Shown: positions 1 through 8,447 of the stretch, in pieces
Layout: every line of letters begins with the position of its first letter
Position numbering within the stretch: the stretch's first letter is position 1
Assembly (NCBI RefSeq): GCF_040545805.1
Contig: NZ_JBEPMO010000007.1
Span: 62,001-126,000, forward strand
Source: Moheibacter stercoris
Lineage (GTDB): Bacteria > Bacteroidota > Bacteroidia > Flavobacteriales > Weeksellaceae
DNA: 64,000 nt
Direction of reading: 5' to 3'
Made by a program: the position numbers and the translations under genes
Notes under the pieces: generated by a model
Told to the model about the DNA's origin: nothing
Seen by the model: the letters and a program-made list of their open reading frames with translations, nothing else
Database searches by the model: none

Positions 1-315
1 ATCAACATGAAGGCCGAAATAATTCGTCATTCCAAATTACGAAACAAAAAAGTGAAAAAAGTGGCTGTTTTAGGAGGTTCAGGAAGTTTTGCGATTAAGG
101 ATGCAAAACAGAAAGGAGCCGATGTTTTTGTGACAGCCGATTTGAAATACCATGATTTTTTTCAAGCAGAAAATGAGATTTTATTGGCCGATATAGGCCA
201 TTATGAGTCAGAACAATTCACTAAAATTTTATTAACTGCTTATCTGTCAGAAAAATTTCCTAATTTTGCAGTCCTAAATTCAGAGATTAATACGAATCCT
301 GTTCATTATAAATAA
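1..315 (+). CDS. Nif3-like dinuclear metal-centre protein, C-terminal end (partial)
   Basis: The reading frame is open from the left edge (first codons I-N) to a stop at 313-315, so the 5' part of the gene lies outside the window. The visible 104 residues contain the Nif3/YbgI C-terminal signature: the nucleotide-fold-like start AVLGGSGSF, the segment TADLKYHD and the metal-binding ADIGHYESE. In this family the His and Glu of that last motif bind one of two metals in a toroidal hexamer. The biochemical role of Nif3 proteins is unsettled. Only three bases separate it from the next gene, an arrangement common in Bacteroidota and suggesting co-transcription. Family assignment is strong; function is not known. 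Confidence 0.9.
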   Translation: MNMKAEIIRHSKLRNKKVKKVAVLGGSGSFAIKDAKQKGADVFVTADLKYHDFFQAENEILLADIGHYESEQFTKILLTAYLSEKFPNFAVLNSEINTNPVHYK

Positions 316-318
316 GAT

Positions 319-1104
319 ATGGCAAAGAAAGATCAGCAAAAAGAAATGAGCGTAGAAGAAAAATTACGCGCATTGTATGATTTACAACTAATTGATTCAC
401 GTTTAGACGAAATCAGAAACACTCGCGGGGAATTGCCTTTAGAGGTGGAAGATTTAAGCGATGACGTGGCTCAAATGGAAACCCGAATTCAAAAAATTGA
501 TGAAGAAATCAAAGAATTGGATGGTGAAATTAAGTTGAAAAAAGAAGCCATTAAAAATTCTGAAGCTTTGATGAAAAAATATGCAAAGCAACAAGATAAC
601 GTTCGTAACAATCGCGAATTTGATGCTTTGGCTAAAGAAATTGAATTCCAAGAATTGGAAATTCAATTGTCTGAAAAGAGAATCAAAGAATTCAATGCCA
701 AAATTGATCATAAAAAACAAATGCAAGAAGAAATCAATACCAAATTGGACTCTATGCGTACGCACTTAGGGCACAAAAAAGCGGAATTGGATTCGATTGT
801 AAAAGAAACAGAAAAAGAAGAAGAATTCTTGTTGAAAAAATCAGAAGAATTTTCTAGCGTATTGGATGAGCGTTTATTTACAGCATACAAACGCATTCGT
901 TCCAATATGAAAAATGGTTTGGCAGTTGTTCCTGTAAACAGAAATGCTTCAGTAGGTTCATTCTTTACCATTCCACCACAAAGACAAATGGACATTGCGC
1001 AACGTAAGAAGATTATTTCTGACGAGCACTCTGGACGTATTTTGGTCGATGCTGAATTGGCACAAGAAGAGCAAGAGAAAATTGAAGCTTTATTAAACGG
1101 ATAA
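319..1104 (+). CDS. Coiled-coil 'C4-type zinc ribbon' family protein lacking the zinc cysteines
   Basis: The protein has 261 residues. About residues 10-190 are highly charged (Glu/Lys) with heptad-like spacing, a long coiled coil. The C-terminal 60 residues (around VPVNRNASVGSFFTIPPQ and DEHSGRILVD) match the zinc-ribbon part of the DUF164/CT398-like family. Those proteins usually carry two CxxC pairs there. Here the expected cysteines are replaced (ASVGS and DEHSG), and the whole protein contains no cysteine. The fold is probably kept without zinc. It sits 3 nt behind the Nif3-like gene, the usual partner in this phylum, and is followed by a strong terminator. The molecular function is unknown; nucleic-acid or protein-complex scaffolding has been suggested for the family. 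Confidence 0.88.
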   Translation: MAKKDQQKEMSVEEKLRALYDLQLIDSRLDEIRNTRGELPLEVEDLSDDVAQMETRIQKIDEEIKELDGEIKLKKEAIKNSEALMKKYAKQQDNVRNNREFDALAKEIEFQELEIQLSEKRIKEFNAKIDHKKQMQEEINTKLDSMRTHLGHKKAELDSIVKETEKEEEFLLKKSEEFSSVLDERLFTAYKRIRSNMKNGLAVVPVNRNASVGSFFTIPPQRQMDIAQRKKIISDEHSGRILVDAELAQEEQEKIEALLNG

Positions 1105-1121
1105 TAGAAATTCTATATACC

Positions 1122-1157
1122 AAAAAAACCGTCCTGTTTCTCACAAGACGGTTTTTT
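1122..1157. terminator. Bidirectional intrinsic terminator
   Basis: An ACCGTC/GACGGT stem, with extra inner pairs, is flanked by an A-run on the left and a T-run on the right. It can therefore end transcription of the coiled-coil gene on the plus strand and of the DUF3276 gene on the minus strand. Confidence 0.85.
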
Positions 1158-1192
1158 TATTTTACTCAATTCTGTTAATTTAACTTCAAACC

Positions 1193-1582
1193 TTAAATAT
1201 CATCAAAATCAACATCGGTATAAGAATCGGTGGTTGATTTCACTTGATTTGAAACAAGGCTTTCTGTTTGTGGTTCAAAATTCTTTTGGTGACGTTCAGA
1301 AATTACTTCTTCCCCTCTTTTATCTACCACATACGAAGTGATTTCATCTAAAATTTCTTTGAAATTTCCAAAATCCTCTTTGTATAAATAAATTTTGTGC
1401 TTTTTGTAGAAAAAAGATCCGTCCTCATTCGTATTCTTTTTGCTCTCTGTGATTGTAAGATAATAATCGCCTGCTCTTGTTTCTCTTACGTCAAAAAAGT
1501 AAGTTCTTCTGCCTGCTCTCAATACCTTGGAGTATATCCCATCAGCTTCAGTTCTTTCTAAATGTTCATTGTCGCCCATCAT
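1193..1582 (-). CDS. DUF3276 / PUR-alpha-like protein
   Basis: The protein has 129 residues. Residues about 15-95 (GIYSKVLRAGRRTYFFDVRE, DYYLTITESKK, KIYLYKEDFGNFKEIL) match the DUF3276 family of Bacteroidota, a single PUR repeat related to the Pur-alpha single-stranded DNA/RNA-binding fold. Repeats of this type dimerise to form a nucleic-acid-binding Whirly-like sheet. The C-terminal 30 residues are polar and probably disordered. Two adjacent ATGs start the frame and either could be used. A well-formed promoter lies about 35-60 bases upstream, so the gene is probably monocistronic. Nucleic-acid binding is inferred from the family; targets are unknown. Confidence 0.88.
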   Translation of the reverse strand: MMGDNEHLERTEADGIYSKVLRAGRRTYFFDVRETRAGDYYLTITESKKNTNEDGSFFYKKHKIYLYKEDFGNFKEILDEITSYVVDKRGEEVISERHQKNFEPQTESLVSNQVKSTTDSYTDVDFDDI

Positions 1583-1614
1583 GTATTAATTAAGAAATGT
1601 TAATGCTTTGCTAA

Positions 1615-1644
1615 CAAATCTATAAAAAAATCAGTAATTACCAA
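1615..1644 (-). promoter_or_regulatory. Bacteroidota sigma-ABfr-type promoter of the DUF3276 gene
   Basis: On the minus strand a TTG -33 element (plus-strand CAA at 1642-1644), a 19-nt spacer and TAGATTTG (plus-strand 1615-1622) match the TTG-N19-TAnnTTTG pattern. The predicted start site leaves a leader of about 25 nt. Confidence 0.7.
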
Positions 1645-1704
1645 TTATTTTCGTTAAAATTCAGAGGGTTGATGGATTTGAATTGGAATTTGAGAGCTGA
1701 AATT

Positions 1705-3477
1705 TTAATTGTTTTCAATCTCCATCAATTGCTTTTTGACCAAAGCATAATAAGCCGATTCTTTTTCCAATAAATCAACGTGCGTTCCATATTCCACAAC
1801 TTTACCATCATCCAAAACCAAAATGTGGTCAGTATTTTTAGCGGAGGAAACGCGATGGGTGATGATCAAAGTCGTTTTTTGATTGATTTCTGATTGTAAA
1901 TTGCGTAAGATCTCTTCTTCGGTTTCGGTATCGACAGCCGATAAACTATCATCAAAAACCAAAATTTCGGGTTCTTTGATCAAAGCTCTTGCAATGGAAA
2001 CACGCTGTTTTTGTCCACCCGAAAGCGTAACGCCTCGTTCCCCAAGAATGGTTTCATATTGTTCCTTAAAACCTTCAATGTTCTGGTGAACAGCTGCTTT
2101 ATTGGCATATTTTTTTGCTTTGTCAAGGTCTTTTTCGTCGTCCACTCCAAACAAAATATTATGCGCAATTGTATCGGAAAACAAAAAGGATTCTTGTGGC
2201 ACAAATCCAATGGCTTCACGAAGTGAATTCAAATTCAAATTCTCATACGGAATGTTGTCAATCAATATTTGTCCTGACGAAGGTTGTAGCATTCGAGCCA
2301 ATAATAATGCAATGGTCGATTTTCCTGAACCTGTTTTTCCCATGATGGCCATGGATTGTCCTTTTTCAATCGTAAATGAAACATTGTTCAATGCCTGAAT
2401 TCCAGTGTTCGGATAGGTGTAACTTACATTTCGGAACTCGATTTTTCCTGCTATTGGAGTTAATTCTTCAACGGTATTTTGGATTTCGGGTTCTTGTTTT
2501 AAAAATTCATTGATTCGACCCATAGAAGCTTCAGCACGTTGGATTAACATTGTAACCCAACCTAAACTGGTAAAAGGCCAAATCAACATATTCAAATACA
2601 TAAAATATTGAGCAACGACCCCAATATCCAATTTTCCTTCTGCATAGCGAACGCCACCCATATAGAGAATGAGTAAATTACTTACTCCGACAATCAAAAT
2701 CATCAAAGGAAAAAAGAAAGCTTCCGTTTGAGCCAAAGACAAAGACTTTTTCTCGTATGATGCAGCCTCTTTTTCATAACTTTCTTCGGTGGAATTCTCG
2801 GTGTTAAAGGATTTGATCACTCGGATTCCAGAGAAAGTATCTTGAACGATAGAAGAAATATGGGATTGTTGTTTTTGAACATCCTTGCTTTTTTGATTGA
2901 TGGTAGAAGCTACTTTGTAAATCAAAAAAGATAAAATGGGCAAAGGCCCCAAGGTATACAAAGTCATCATAGGATCTATGTTGATCATAAATACCAAAAG
3001 AATCGTTGCGGTGGAAATTAAATTGATCGGATACATAATTCCAGGACCTAAATACATTCTAACAAAAGCGACATCTTCTGTAATTCGGTTCATCAAATCA
3101 CCCGTTTTATTCTTTTTATAAAAGGATAAGGATAGATTTTGGTATTGCTGGAAAATATCGTTTTTTAAATCGTATTCGATATGACGAGAAGTTGCAATGA
3201 TCATCAATCGAACTCCAACGGTTAATAATCCTGCAACAATTTTCAATCCAATGAACAAAAGTGCAGCATACATCAAACTCTTTTTAACAAGATCTAAATT
3301 GCTAACAGTTCCGTTTTGATATTGTACAAGGATGGTTTCAATTTGGTTGATAGCTTTTCCAACGAAATTGATGGAATAAATAGAAATAAAGTTAGAGGCA
3401 ACAATCATCAGAAAACCAGCTAGGAGTTTCCAACGATATTTCCACAAAAATTTATTTAAAGATTGTAATTCCTTCAC
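1705..3477 (-). CDS. ABC exporter, fused permease and ATPase (MsbA/MdlB type)
   Basis: The protein has 590 residues, the usual length for a half-transporter. The N-terminal about 320 residues hold six membrane segments (first near residues 15-35, last near 255-300). The ATPase domain follows, with Walker A GKTGSGKST, Q-loop PQESF, signature LSGGQKQR, Walker B ILVFDDSLSAVD and switch histidine ITHR. It would act as a homodimer or with a second half-transporter to export a hydrophobic molecule such as lipid, drug or peptide. The sequence does not show which. There is no adjacent accessory protein, so substrate assignment (for example MsbA) is not safe. It lies alone on the minus strand, 228 bases from divergent nusB counted start to start across the shared region. 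Confidence 0.92.
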   Translation of the reverse strand: MKELQSLNKFLWKYRWKLLAGFLMIVASNFISIYSINFVGKAINQIETILVQYQNGTVSNLDLVKKSLMYAALLFIGLKIVAGLLTVGVRLMIIATSRHIEYDLKNDIFQQYQNLSLSFYKKNKTGDLMNRITEDVAFVRMYLGPGIMYPINLISTATILLVFMINIDPMMTLYTLGPLPILSFLIYKVASTINQKSKDVQKQQSHISSIVQDTFSGIRVIKSFNTENSTEESYEKEAASYEKKSLSLAQTEAFFFPLMILIVGVSNLLILYMGGVRYAEGKLDIGVVAQYFMYLNMLIWPFTSLGWVTMLIQRAEASMGRINEFLKQEPEIQNTVEELTPIAGKIEFRNVSYTYPNTGIQALNNVSFTIEKGQSMAIMGKTGSGKSTIALLLARMLQPSSGQILIDNIPYENLNLNSLREAIGFVPQESFLFSDTIAHNILFGVDDEKDLDKAKKYANKAAVHQNIEGFKEQYETILGERGVTLSGGQKQRVSIARALIKEPEILVFDDSLSAVDTETEEEILRNLQSEINQKTTLIITHRVSSAKNTDHILVLDDGKVVEYGTHVDLLEKESAYYALVKKQLMEIENN

Positions 3478-3501
3478 TGCGCAAAGTTACTGCTTTTTGC
3501 T

Positions 3502-3509
3502 TACCTTTG
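3502..3509 (+). promoter_or_regulatory. Candidate -7 promoter element (TACCTTTG) for nusB
   Basis: An exact TAnnTTTG match lies 121 bases before nusB in the intergenic stretch 3478-3630. No clear -33 TTG is visible. The long leader (about 3517-3630) has no convincing ORF: one frame runs 31 codons without a standard start, and I reject it. Confidence 0.5.
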
Positions 3510-3630
3510 CAGTCGCTAAAGCATTTTAACTTTAGGAAAAAGTGCGGTTAGTGATTTTCAGTTGTGGATAGGATACAGCGATTTAGATCAAGGCCACGAG
3601 AATGTAAAATTGAAATGAACCATTGAAATT

Positions 3631-4545
3631 ATGTTAGGGAGAAGACAACTTCGCGAAAAAGCAATGCAAGCAATTTATGCTTGGAAAACGTCTGGAGAAG
3701 AAGGAGACCAAAGGACGATTGAAAAAAACATGTTAAAAGGAGTTGACGAAATTTACGACTTATACATTTATCTTCTTAACTTAATTTACTTCCAAAAAAC
3801 AATTGCAGAAAGCAAAATTGAATTAGGGAAAAACAAAAATTTCCCAACCAAGGAAGATTTAAATCCGAATTTAAAATTTGTCAACAATCAGATTTTTAGA
3901 ATTTTAGATGAAAACGAGGAATTAAATTCCTACACGTCTAAAAACAAACAATTGAATTGGGATATTTTGGATACCTATCCAAATTCGATTTACAAAGAAA
4001 TTGTTTCGAGTCCAGAGTATGAAGAATACATGAATGATCCGATTCAATCTTTTGAACAAGACAAAGCATTTATCATCGATATTTTTGAAAAATACATTGC
4101 ACCCAATGAAACGCTTCATGAATGGTTTGAAGAACGAAATATTTTTTGGGCAGACGATGTGTACATAGCCAATACCATGGTGGTGACTACTTTAAAATCC
4201 TTTATCGCCAAAAGCACTGGAACCTTGAAATTGTTCAAAGTTTACAAAGACGATGAAGATCGTGATTTTATTGTAGAATTATTCCGTCGAACCATTCGTT
4301 ATAACGATGCTACTTTGAAGTTGACAGAAGAAAAAGCTACCAACTGGGAAATCGATCGAATAGCTGTATTGGACTTAGTACTATTGCAAATGGCCTTAAC
4401 GGAATTTCAATATTTTCCGAACATTCCACCCAAGGTTACCTTGAATGAATATATCGAATTATCGAAGATCTATTCAACCGAAAAAAGTAAAATTTTCGTC
4501 AATGGTATTTTGGATCGTTCCTTGAAAGAAATGAAGGGTATATAA
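3631..4545 (+). CDS. nusB: Transcription antitermination factor NusB (long Bacteroidota form)
   Basis: The first residues (LGRRQLREKAMQAIYAW) and the C-terminal half (NWEIDRIAVLDLVLLQMALTE, IPPKVTLNEYIELSKIYSTE, FVNGILD) are the NusB helical bundle. It binds boxA RNA with S10 (NusE) during rRNA antitermination. At 304 residues it is about twice the length of the E. coli protein. The extra material, roughly residues 30-180, separates the first helix from the rest of the bundle and is typical of Bacteroidota. It is the first gene of a nusB-DUF1573-yajC-coaE order that recurs in flavobacteria. Identity is confident; the role of the insertion is unknown. Confidence 0.93.
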   Translation: MLGRRQLREKAMQAIYAWKTSGEEGDQRTIEKNMLKGVDEIYDLYIYLLNLIYFQKTIAESKIELGKNKNFPTKEDLNPNLKFVNNQIFRILDENEELNSYTSKNKQLNWDILDTYPNSIYKEIVSSPEYEEYMNDPIQSFEQDKAFIIDIFEKYIAPNETLHEWFEERNIFWADDVYIANTMVVTTLKSFIAKSTGTLKLFKVYKDDEDRDFIVELFRRTIRYNDATLKLTEEKATNWEIDRIAVLDLVLLQMALTEFQYFPNIPPKVTLNEYIELSKIYSTEKSKIFVNGILDRSLKEMKGI

Positions 4546-4605
4546 TTATTAAAATAGATTTACTAACTTTAGTCCCTTTAATACATCACAATAAAAATAA
4601 GAAAA

Positions 4606-5097
4606 ATGAAAAGTAATTTAATAGCAATTTCATTATTTGCAGTTTTAGGTTTAGTTTCATGTAAACAAGATAATGCATCGAAATTATTTACAGATGCTGA
4701 GAAACAAGAACAAGCATCTTCAGTAGTTGATCCTGCAACAGCAGCGGTTTTAACGTTTGAGTCTGAGACCTATGATTTCGGAAACTTGCCAACAGGAGCA
4801 AAAGTGGATCACTACTTTAAATTTACCAATACAGGAAAATCTCCATTGATCATTAAAGATGCAAAAGGATCTTGTGGATGTACTGTTCCTGAATTCCCAA
4901 AACAACCTATCGCACCTGGAGCAACAGACTCTATCAAAATTACCTATGATGCAGGAACGCAAGCGGGAAGACAACAAAAAACGGTTACATTGACAACCAA
5001 TACAGTAAAAGGAAAAGAAACTTGTACATTCATGGCTACATTGCCAGAAACCAATGCAAAGAGCAACAATCCAATGCAAACTTTGCAAGGATCTTAA
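4606..5097 (+). CDS. DUF1573 domain lipoprotein
   Basis: The protein has 163 residues and a lipoprotein signal peptide ending in LVSC, with Cys19 as the lipidated residue. Residues about 48-140 form a DUF1573 Ig-like beta sandwich of ASPM-SPD-2-Hydin type: FESETYDFGNLPTGAKVDH, FKFTNTGKSPLIIKDAKGSC, GCTVPEFPKQPIAPGATDSI. The GSCGCT motif is conserved in this family. The gene lies 60 bases after nusB and 9 bases before yajC. Its location suggests an envelope role, but no activity is established. TAACTTTA around 4564-4571 is a near-match to a -7 element. Confidence 0.9.
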   Translation: MKSNLIAISLFAVLGLVSCKQDNASKLFTDAEKQEQASSVVDPATAAVLTFESETYDFGNLPTGAKVDHYFKFTNTGKSPLIIKDAKGSCGCTVPEFPKQPIAPGATDSIKITYDAGTQAGRQQKTVTLTTNTVKGKETCTFMATLPETNAKSNNPMQTLQGS

Positions 5098-5106
5098 TTT
5101 TATAAA

Positions 5107-5436
5107 ATGAAACAATTGGCATATATTTTTTTACAGGAAGCAGGAGGACAAGGTTGGTCAACCTTGATCATGTTTGGTGGGATGTTTTTGATCATGTACT
5201 TTTTGATGATCCGTCCCAATATGAAGAAGCAAAAACAAGAAAAAAAGTACCAAGAAGAACTGAAAAGAGGGGATTGGGTAGTAACAACTTCCGGAGTTCA
5301 CGGGAAAGTTGTTGAAATCTCTCCAGATACAGTTGTTTTGGAAACGGGTGCTGGCAAAATTAAATTTGAAAGAGCAGCAATTTCCAGAGAATTGAGTTCA
5401 GCCCGATATAAATCAGGCGTTGAAAAAGTTGATTAA
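5107..5436 (+). CDS. yajC: Preprotein translocase subunit YajC
   Basis: The protein has 109 residues with one N-terminal membrane helix (WSTLIMFGGMFLIMYFLMI), the hallmark RPNMKKQKQ just after it, and a small cytoplasmic domain (GDWVVTTSGVHGKVVEI). YajC joins the SecDF accessory complex of the Sec translocon. It lies 9 bases after the DUF1573 gene and ends 19 bases before a terminator, so the nusB-DUF1573-yajC unit probably ends here. Confidence 0.95.
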   Translation: MKQLAYIFLQEAGGQGWSTLIMFGGMFLIMYFLMIRPNMKKQKQEKKYQEELKRGDWVVTTSGVHGKVVEISPDTVVLETGAGKIKFERAAISRELSSARYKSGVEKVD

Positions 5437-5454
5437 TTCAATAAAATCATACGT

Positions 5455-5484
5455 AAAACCGAAGTTAAGCTTCGGTTTTTTTTT
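5455..5484 (+). terminator. Intrinsic terminator after yajC
   Basis: The stem is CCGAAG/CTTCGG with flanking A/T pairs and the loop TTAAG. A run of nine T follows. Confidence 0.85.
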
Positions 5485-5505
5485 GCAAATTTGACAGAAA
5501 ATTTA

Positions 5506-5519
5506 ACATTTCGAAATGT
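5506..5519. promoter_or_regulatory. 14-bp perfect palindrome spanning the coaE start codon
   Basis: ACATTTCGAAATGT is perfectly self-complementary, and the coaE ATG begins at its eleventh base. The same 14 bases sit in the same register at the start of the hydroxylase gene at 8573. This could be an operator or an RNA hairpin occluding the start codon; no function is shown. Confidence 0.4.
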
Positions 5520-6112
5520 ACATTCTAGGATTAACAGGTGGAATTGGTTCAGGGAAATCGACCATCGGGAAATGGTTCCTTGAAAAAGGAATTCCCGTCT
5601 ATGATTCCGATAAGGAGGCGAAATTATTGATGAATGAAAATCCATCACTCAAATCTCAATTGATTGATTTATTTGGACCTGAAACTTATCTAAACAATGA
5701 ATACAATCGGAAGTTTGTTGCGGAACAAGTTTTTGAAAACAAGGAAAAATTAGCCGCTTTAAACGCAATTGTTCATCCAGCAGTTTTTCATCATTTCCAA
5801 GAATGGGTAAGCCTACAAAATTCAGAATTTGTGGTGAAAGAAGCTGCGATTTTGTTTGAAAGTGGTTCCTATAAAGACTGTGATTTTATTCTAACTGTGG
5901 CAGCCGATGAGTCCATCCGAATCCAGCGCGTGATGGAACGTGATCAAGTCACCCAAGAACAAGTCCAAGCAAGAATTGCCAATCAATGGACAGATGAACA
6001 ACGAATCGAGAAATCAGATTTCGTTTTATACAATAATGCCAGTTTGGAAGATTTGAAAAATCAATTCCATAAGACGTACAAAAAATTGTTAAAGAGGATT
6101 CAAAGAAGTTAA
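5516..6112 (+). CDS. coaE: Dephospho-CoA kinase
   Basis: The protein has 198 residues, the normal length. The P-loop GGIGSGKST is at residues 8-16. The CoA-binding start VYDSDKEAKLLM and the segments NAIVHPAVF and KEAAILFESG are diagnostic of CoaE. The enzyme phosphorylates the ribose 3'-OH of dephospho-CoA in the last step of coenzyme A synthesis. The basic C-terminus (KKLLKRIQRS) is common. The gene follows the yajC terminator by 31 bases, so it probably has its own promoter. Its ATG lies inside a perfect palindrome. Confidence 0.95.
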   Translation: MYILGLTGGIGSGKSTIGKWFLEKGIPVYDSDKEAKLLMNENPSLKSQLIDLFGPETYLNNEYNRKFVAEQVFENKEKLAALNAIVHPAVFHHFQEWVSLQNSEFVVKEAAILFESGSYKDCDFILTVAADESIRIQRVMERDQVTQEQVQARIANQWTDEQRIEKSDFVLYNNASLEDLKNQFHKTYKKLLKRIQRS

Positions 6113-6116
6113 TAAG

Positions 6117-6136
6117 TGTTAAAGGCAATTTTAACA
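6117..6136. repeat. Inverted repeat upstream of the two-component operon
   Basis: TGTTAAA and TTTAACA form a perfect 7-bp inverted repeat with a 6-nt spacer. It lies 14 bases before the -7 element of the histidine kinase gene, so it could be an operator (possibly autoregulatory) or a weak coaE terminator lacking a T-run. Confidence 0.4.
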
Positions 6137-6149
6137 TTTCGGGAAAGCT

Positions 6150-6157
6150 TAAGTTTG
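6150..6157 (+). promoter_or_regulatory. Candidate -7 promoter element (TAAGTTTG) for the kinase-regulator operon
   Basis: An exact TAnnTTTG match ends 11 bases before the kinase ATG, predicting a very short leader. No clear -33 TTG is seen. Confidence 0.5.
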
Positions 6158-6168
6158 TACTAACATCT

Positions 6169-7719
6169 ATGAAAAAAGGATTTAATAAAATATTGATCAT
6201 CTTAATGAGTGTGGCACTCATTGGATTGGTCATTATTCAATTTTATTGGACACAGAAAGTGTTTGTTTCACATACCGAAGAATTCAATGGGCGCGTATAT
6301 CAAGCCTTAAATGAAACGGTAGATGAGGTTTCAAAACAAGAATTGAATCAATATTACAAGCGTTTTGAAAACGTTCACAATGATTTCAAAGCAGGTGGAG
6401 ATAAACCACAAGTGATGTCATCTCAATTGGTTCAAGATTCAGCCGGAACTACCTATATTACCCTTACAAGATACATTTTGGAGCGTTCCGTTGTGCCTTT
6501 GTCGGGTCAATACAACGATAGTTTGATTCGAGCGGATTTATATTCGCAAGAGCAAGTACTCAAAATCCCGAAGGATTCTGGGGCCAATATGATTCAAAAC
6601 TTCACAATTGATACAGAAGAAAATTTTAAAAATTCAAATTATACCATTGAGAGATTAGCGCGATTAGATGCAGGGAATAAACCCATTGATAAACGTCTAG
6701 ATATTAAAGTGTTGGATTCTATTTTCACGCGAGAATTACGCAAAAGAGGGGTGCAATCTCATCCTCAATTAGCCGTTTTGAAGGCGGATTCTACCATGAC
6801 GAAAGTAGCTACGGAGGAATTTGATAACAAAGAAAGAGAATATACCATTCCTATTTTTTATGATAACCAAGAAAAACCGCAATATTTAATATCTACCTAT
6901 TTTCCCGACAAACAATTGTCCATTTTGGGTCCGATTATCCCGATAGTAATGTTGACGATAATTTTTACCATCATCATTATTTCGGTGTTTTCTTTGGCTA
7001 TTTACTATATGCAGCTTCAGCGTAATATTTCAGAAATCAAAACCGATTTCATCAACAATATGACGCATGAATTCAAAACGCCTATTGCCACGATTAACAT
7101 TGCCACAGATGCGATCAAAAATGATAAAATCATTGCCGATCCTGACCGAGTGAAATACTATGCAGATTTAATCAAACAAGAGAACAAGCGTATGAACGCT
7201 CAGGTCGAAATGGTGTTGAGAATGGCGAAGTTGGAACGAAACCAAGTTGACATCAATTTACAAGAAGTAAATATCCAAGAATTGGTCAAAAAAAGTGTAT
7301 CGACTATGCGCTTCATCGTAGGTAACTTAAATGGCACTATTTTTGAAGATTATCAAGCAAGCAGTGTATTAATAGACGGTGATTCTTTCCATTTAGAGAA
7401 CACACTTAACAATATTTTGGATAATGCGAGGAAATATTCCAAAGAAAATCCGCAAATATTTGTTAAAACATACAATGATAACGAGGGAAATATCGTTATA
7501 GAGGTGAAAGATGAGGGAATTGGGATGTCAAAATCTGTATTGAAAAAGATTTTTGACCAATTCTACCGAGAAGAAACTGGAAACGTACACAACGTGAAAG
7601 GTCATGGTCTTGGTTTGGCGTATGTAAGGAAAATTGTTGAATTGCATAAAGGCCAAGTTTTTGCCGAAAGTGAAGTAGGGAAAGGAAGTGTATTTTATAT
7701 AAAACTGCCAACTAAATAA
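6169..7719 (+). CDS. Membrane sensor histidine kinase
   Basis: The protein has 516 residues. A first membrane helix lies near residues 8-28. A periplasmic sensor region of about 230 residues follows, then a second helix near 263-285. There is no HAMP domain: the DHp helix follows almost directly, with the H-box HEFKTPIATI and phospho-acceptor His near residue 300. The ATPase part shows the N-box NTLNNILDNARKYS and the G-boxes DEGIGMS and GHGLGLAYV. The architecture and gene pair resemble the RprX/RprY system of Bacteroides. The regulator follows after 8 bases. The signal sensed cannot be read from the sequence. The -7 element and an inverted repeat lie just upstream. Confidence 0.93.
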   Translation: MKKGFNKILIILMSVALIGLVIIQFYWTQKVFVSHTEEFNGRVYQALNETVDEVSKQELNQYYKRFENVHNDFKAGGDKPQVMSSQLVQDSAGTTYITLTRYILERSVVPLSGQYNDSLIRADLYSQEQVLKIPKDSGANMIQNFTIDTEENFKNSNYTIERLARLDAGNKPIDKRLDIKVLDSIFTRELRKRGVQSHPQLAVLKADSTMTKVATEEFDNKEREYTIPIFYDNQEKPQYLISTYFPDKQLSILGPIIPIVMLTIIFTIIIISVFSLAIYYMQLQRNISEIKTDFINNMTHEFKTPIATINIATDAIKNDKIIADPDRVKYYADLIKQENKRMNAQVEMVLRMAKLERNQVDINLQEVNIQELVKKSVSTMRFIVGNLNGTIFEDYQASSVLIDGDSFHLENTLNNILDNARKYSKENPQIFVKTYNDNEGNIVIEVKDEGIGMSKSVLKKIFDQFYREETGNVHNVKGHGLGLAYVRKIVELHKGQVFAESEVGKGSVFYIKLPTK

Positions 7720-7727
7720 ATACTAAC

Positions 7728-8423
7728 ATGAATGACAAACAAAGACTACTTTTAGTAGAAGATGATCCAAGTTTTGGAGCAGTTCTTAAAGATTACCTTG
7801 CCATAAATGACTTTGATGTAACCCATGCAATTGATGGTGAAGATGGTTTAGCAAAGTATAAATCGGGGGAGTTTGATTTGTGTATCCTAGATGTAATGAT
7901 GCCTAAAAAAGACGGATTTACATTAGGAAAAGAAATCAAAGATTTGAAAAGTGAGCAGCCTATCATTTTTTTAACCGCAAAAAACATGCGTGAAGACGTA
8001 TTGAATGGTTATAAAATTGGTGCTGATGATTATATATTAAAGCCTTTTGATTCAGAAGTTTTATTGTATAAAATCAGAGCGGTATTGCAGAGACATTCGG
8101 CTGACGAAGAAAAATTTGAACAAGAAGAATTCAAAATCGGGAAGTTCAATTTCAATGCAAAATTGCGTCAATTGCAAATTGGAAGCATCTCGCATAAACT
8201 TTCGCCAAAAGAAAGTGAATTGTTGAGATTGTTGGCGATTTATCGCAATGATTTGATGCCGAGAGATGTAGCTTTAACTAGAATTTGGCATGACGATAAC
8301 TATTTTACTTCGAGAAGCATGGATGTGTATATTGCCAAATTGAGAAAATATTTGAAAGACGATTCAAACGTAGAAATTGTCAATATTCATGGAGAAGGGT
8401 TCAGGTTGTTAGTTTCTGAATAA
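7728..8423 (+). CDS. OmpR-type response regulator
   Basis: The protein has 231 residues. A receiver domain (residues 1-120) carries the acidic pair E11/D12, phospho-acceptor D55 (CILDVMMPKKDG) and the lysine in ILKPF. A winged-helix DNA-binding domain (about 130-230) follows, with LSPKESELLRLL and RSMDVYIAKLRKYL. It is the cognate partner of the kinase directly upstream. The Bacteroides RprY type is the closest relative I recognise by architecture. The target genes are unknown. A terminator follows. Confidence 0.93.
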   Translation: MNDKQRLLLVEDDPSFGAVLKDYLAINDFDVTHAIDGEDGLAKYKSGEFDLCILDVMMPKKDGFTLGKEIKDLKSEQPIIFLTAKNMREDVLNGYKIGADDYILKPFDSEVLLYKIRAVLQRHSADEEKFEQEEFKIGKFNFNAKLRQLQIGSISHKLSPKESELLRLLAIYRNDLMPRDVALTRIWHDDNYFTSRSMDVYIAKLRKYLKDDSNVEIVNIHGEGFRLLVSE

Positions 8424-8447
8424 TTTTTACGAAATTGATTCGTTTTG

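Noticed and set aside
3530..3615. A 31-codon open frame in the nusB leader (ends ENVKLK, then a stop)
   Set aside because: It has no usual start codon and no recognisable similarity, and is too short to stand out from chance in a 153-base gap.
4750..5115. A cysteine-rich 121-codon minus-strand frame over the DUF1573 gene
   Set aside because: The lipoprotein signal and DUF1573 motifs on the plus strand explain the region. The cysteines come from the antisense of common codons.
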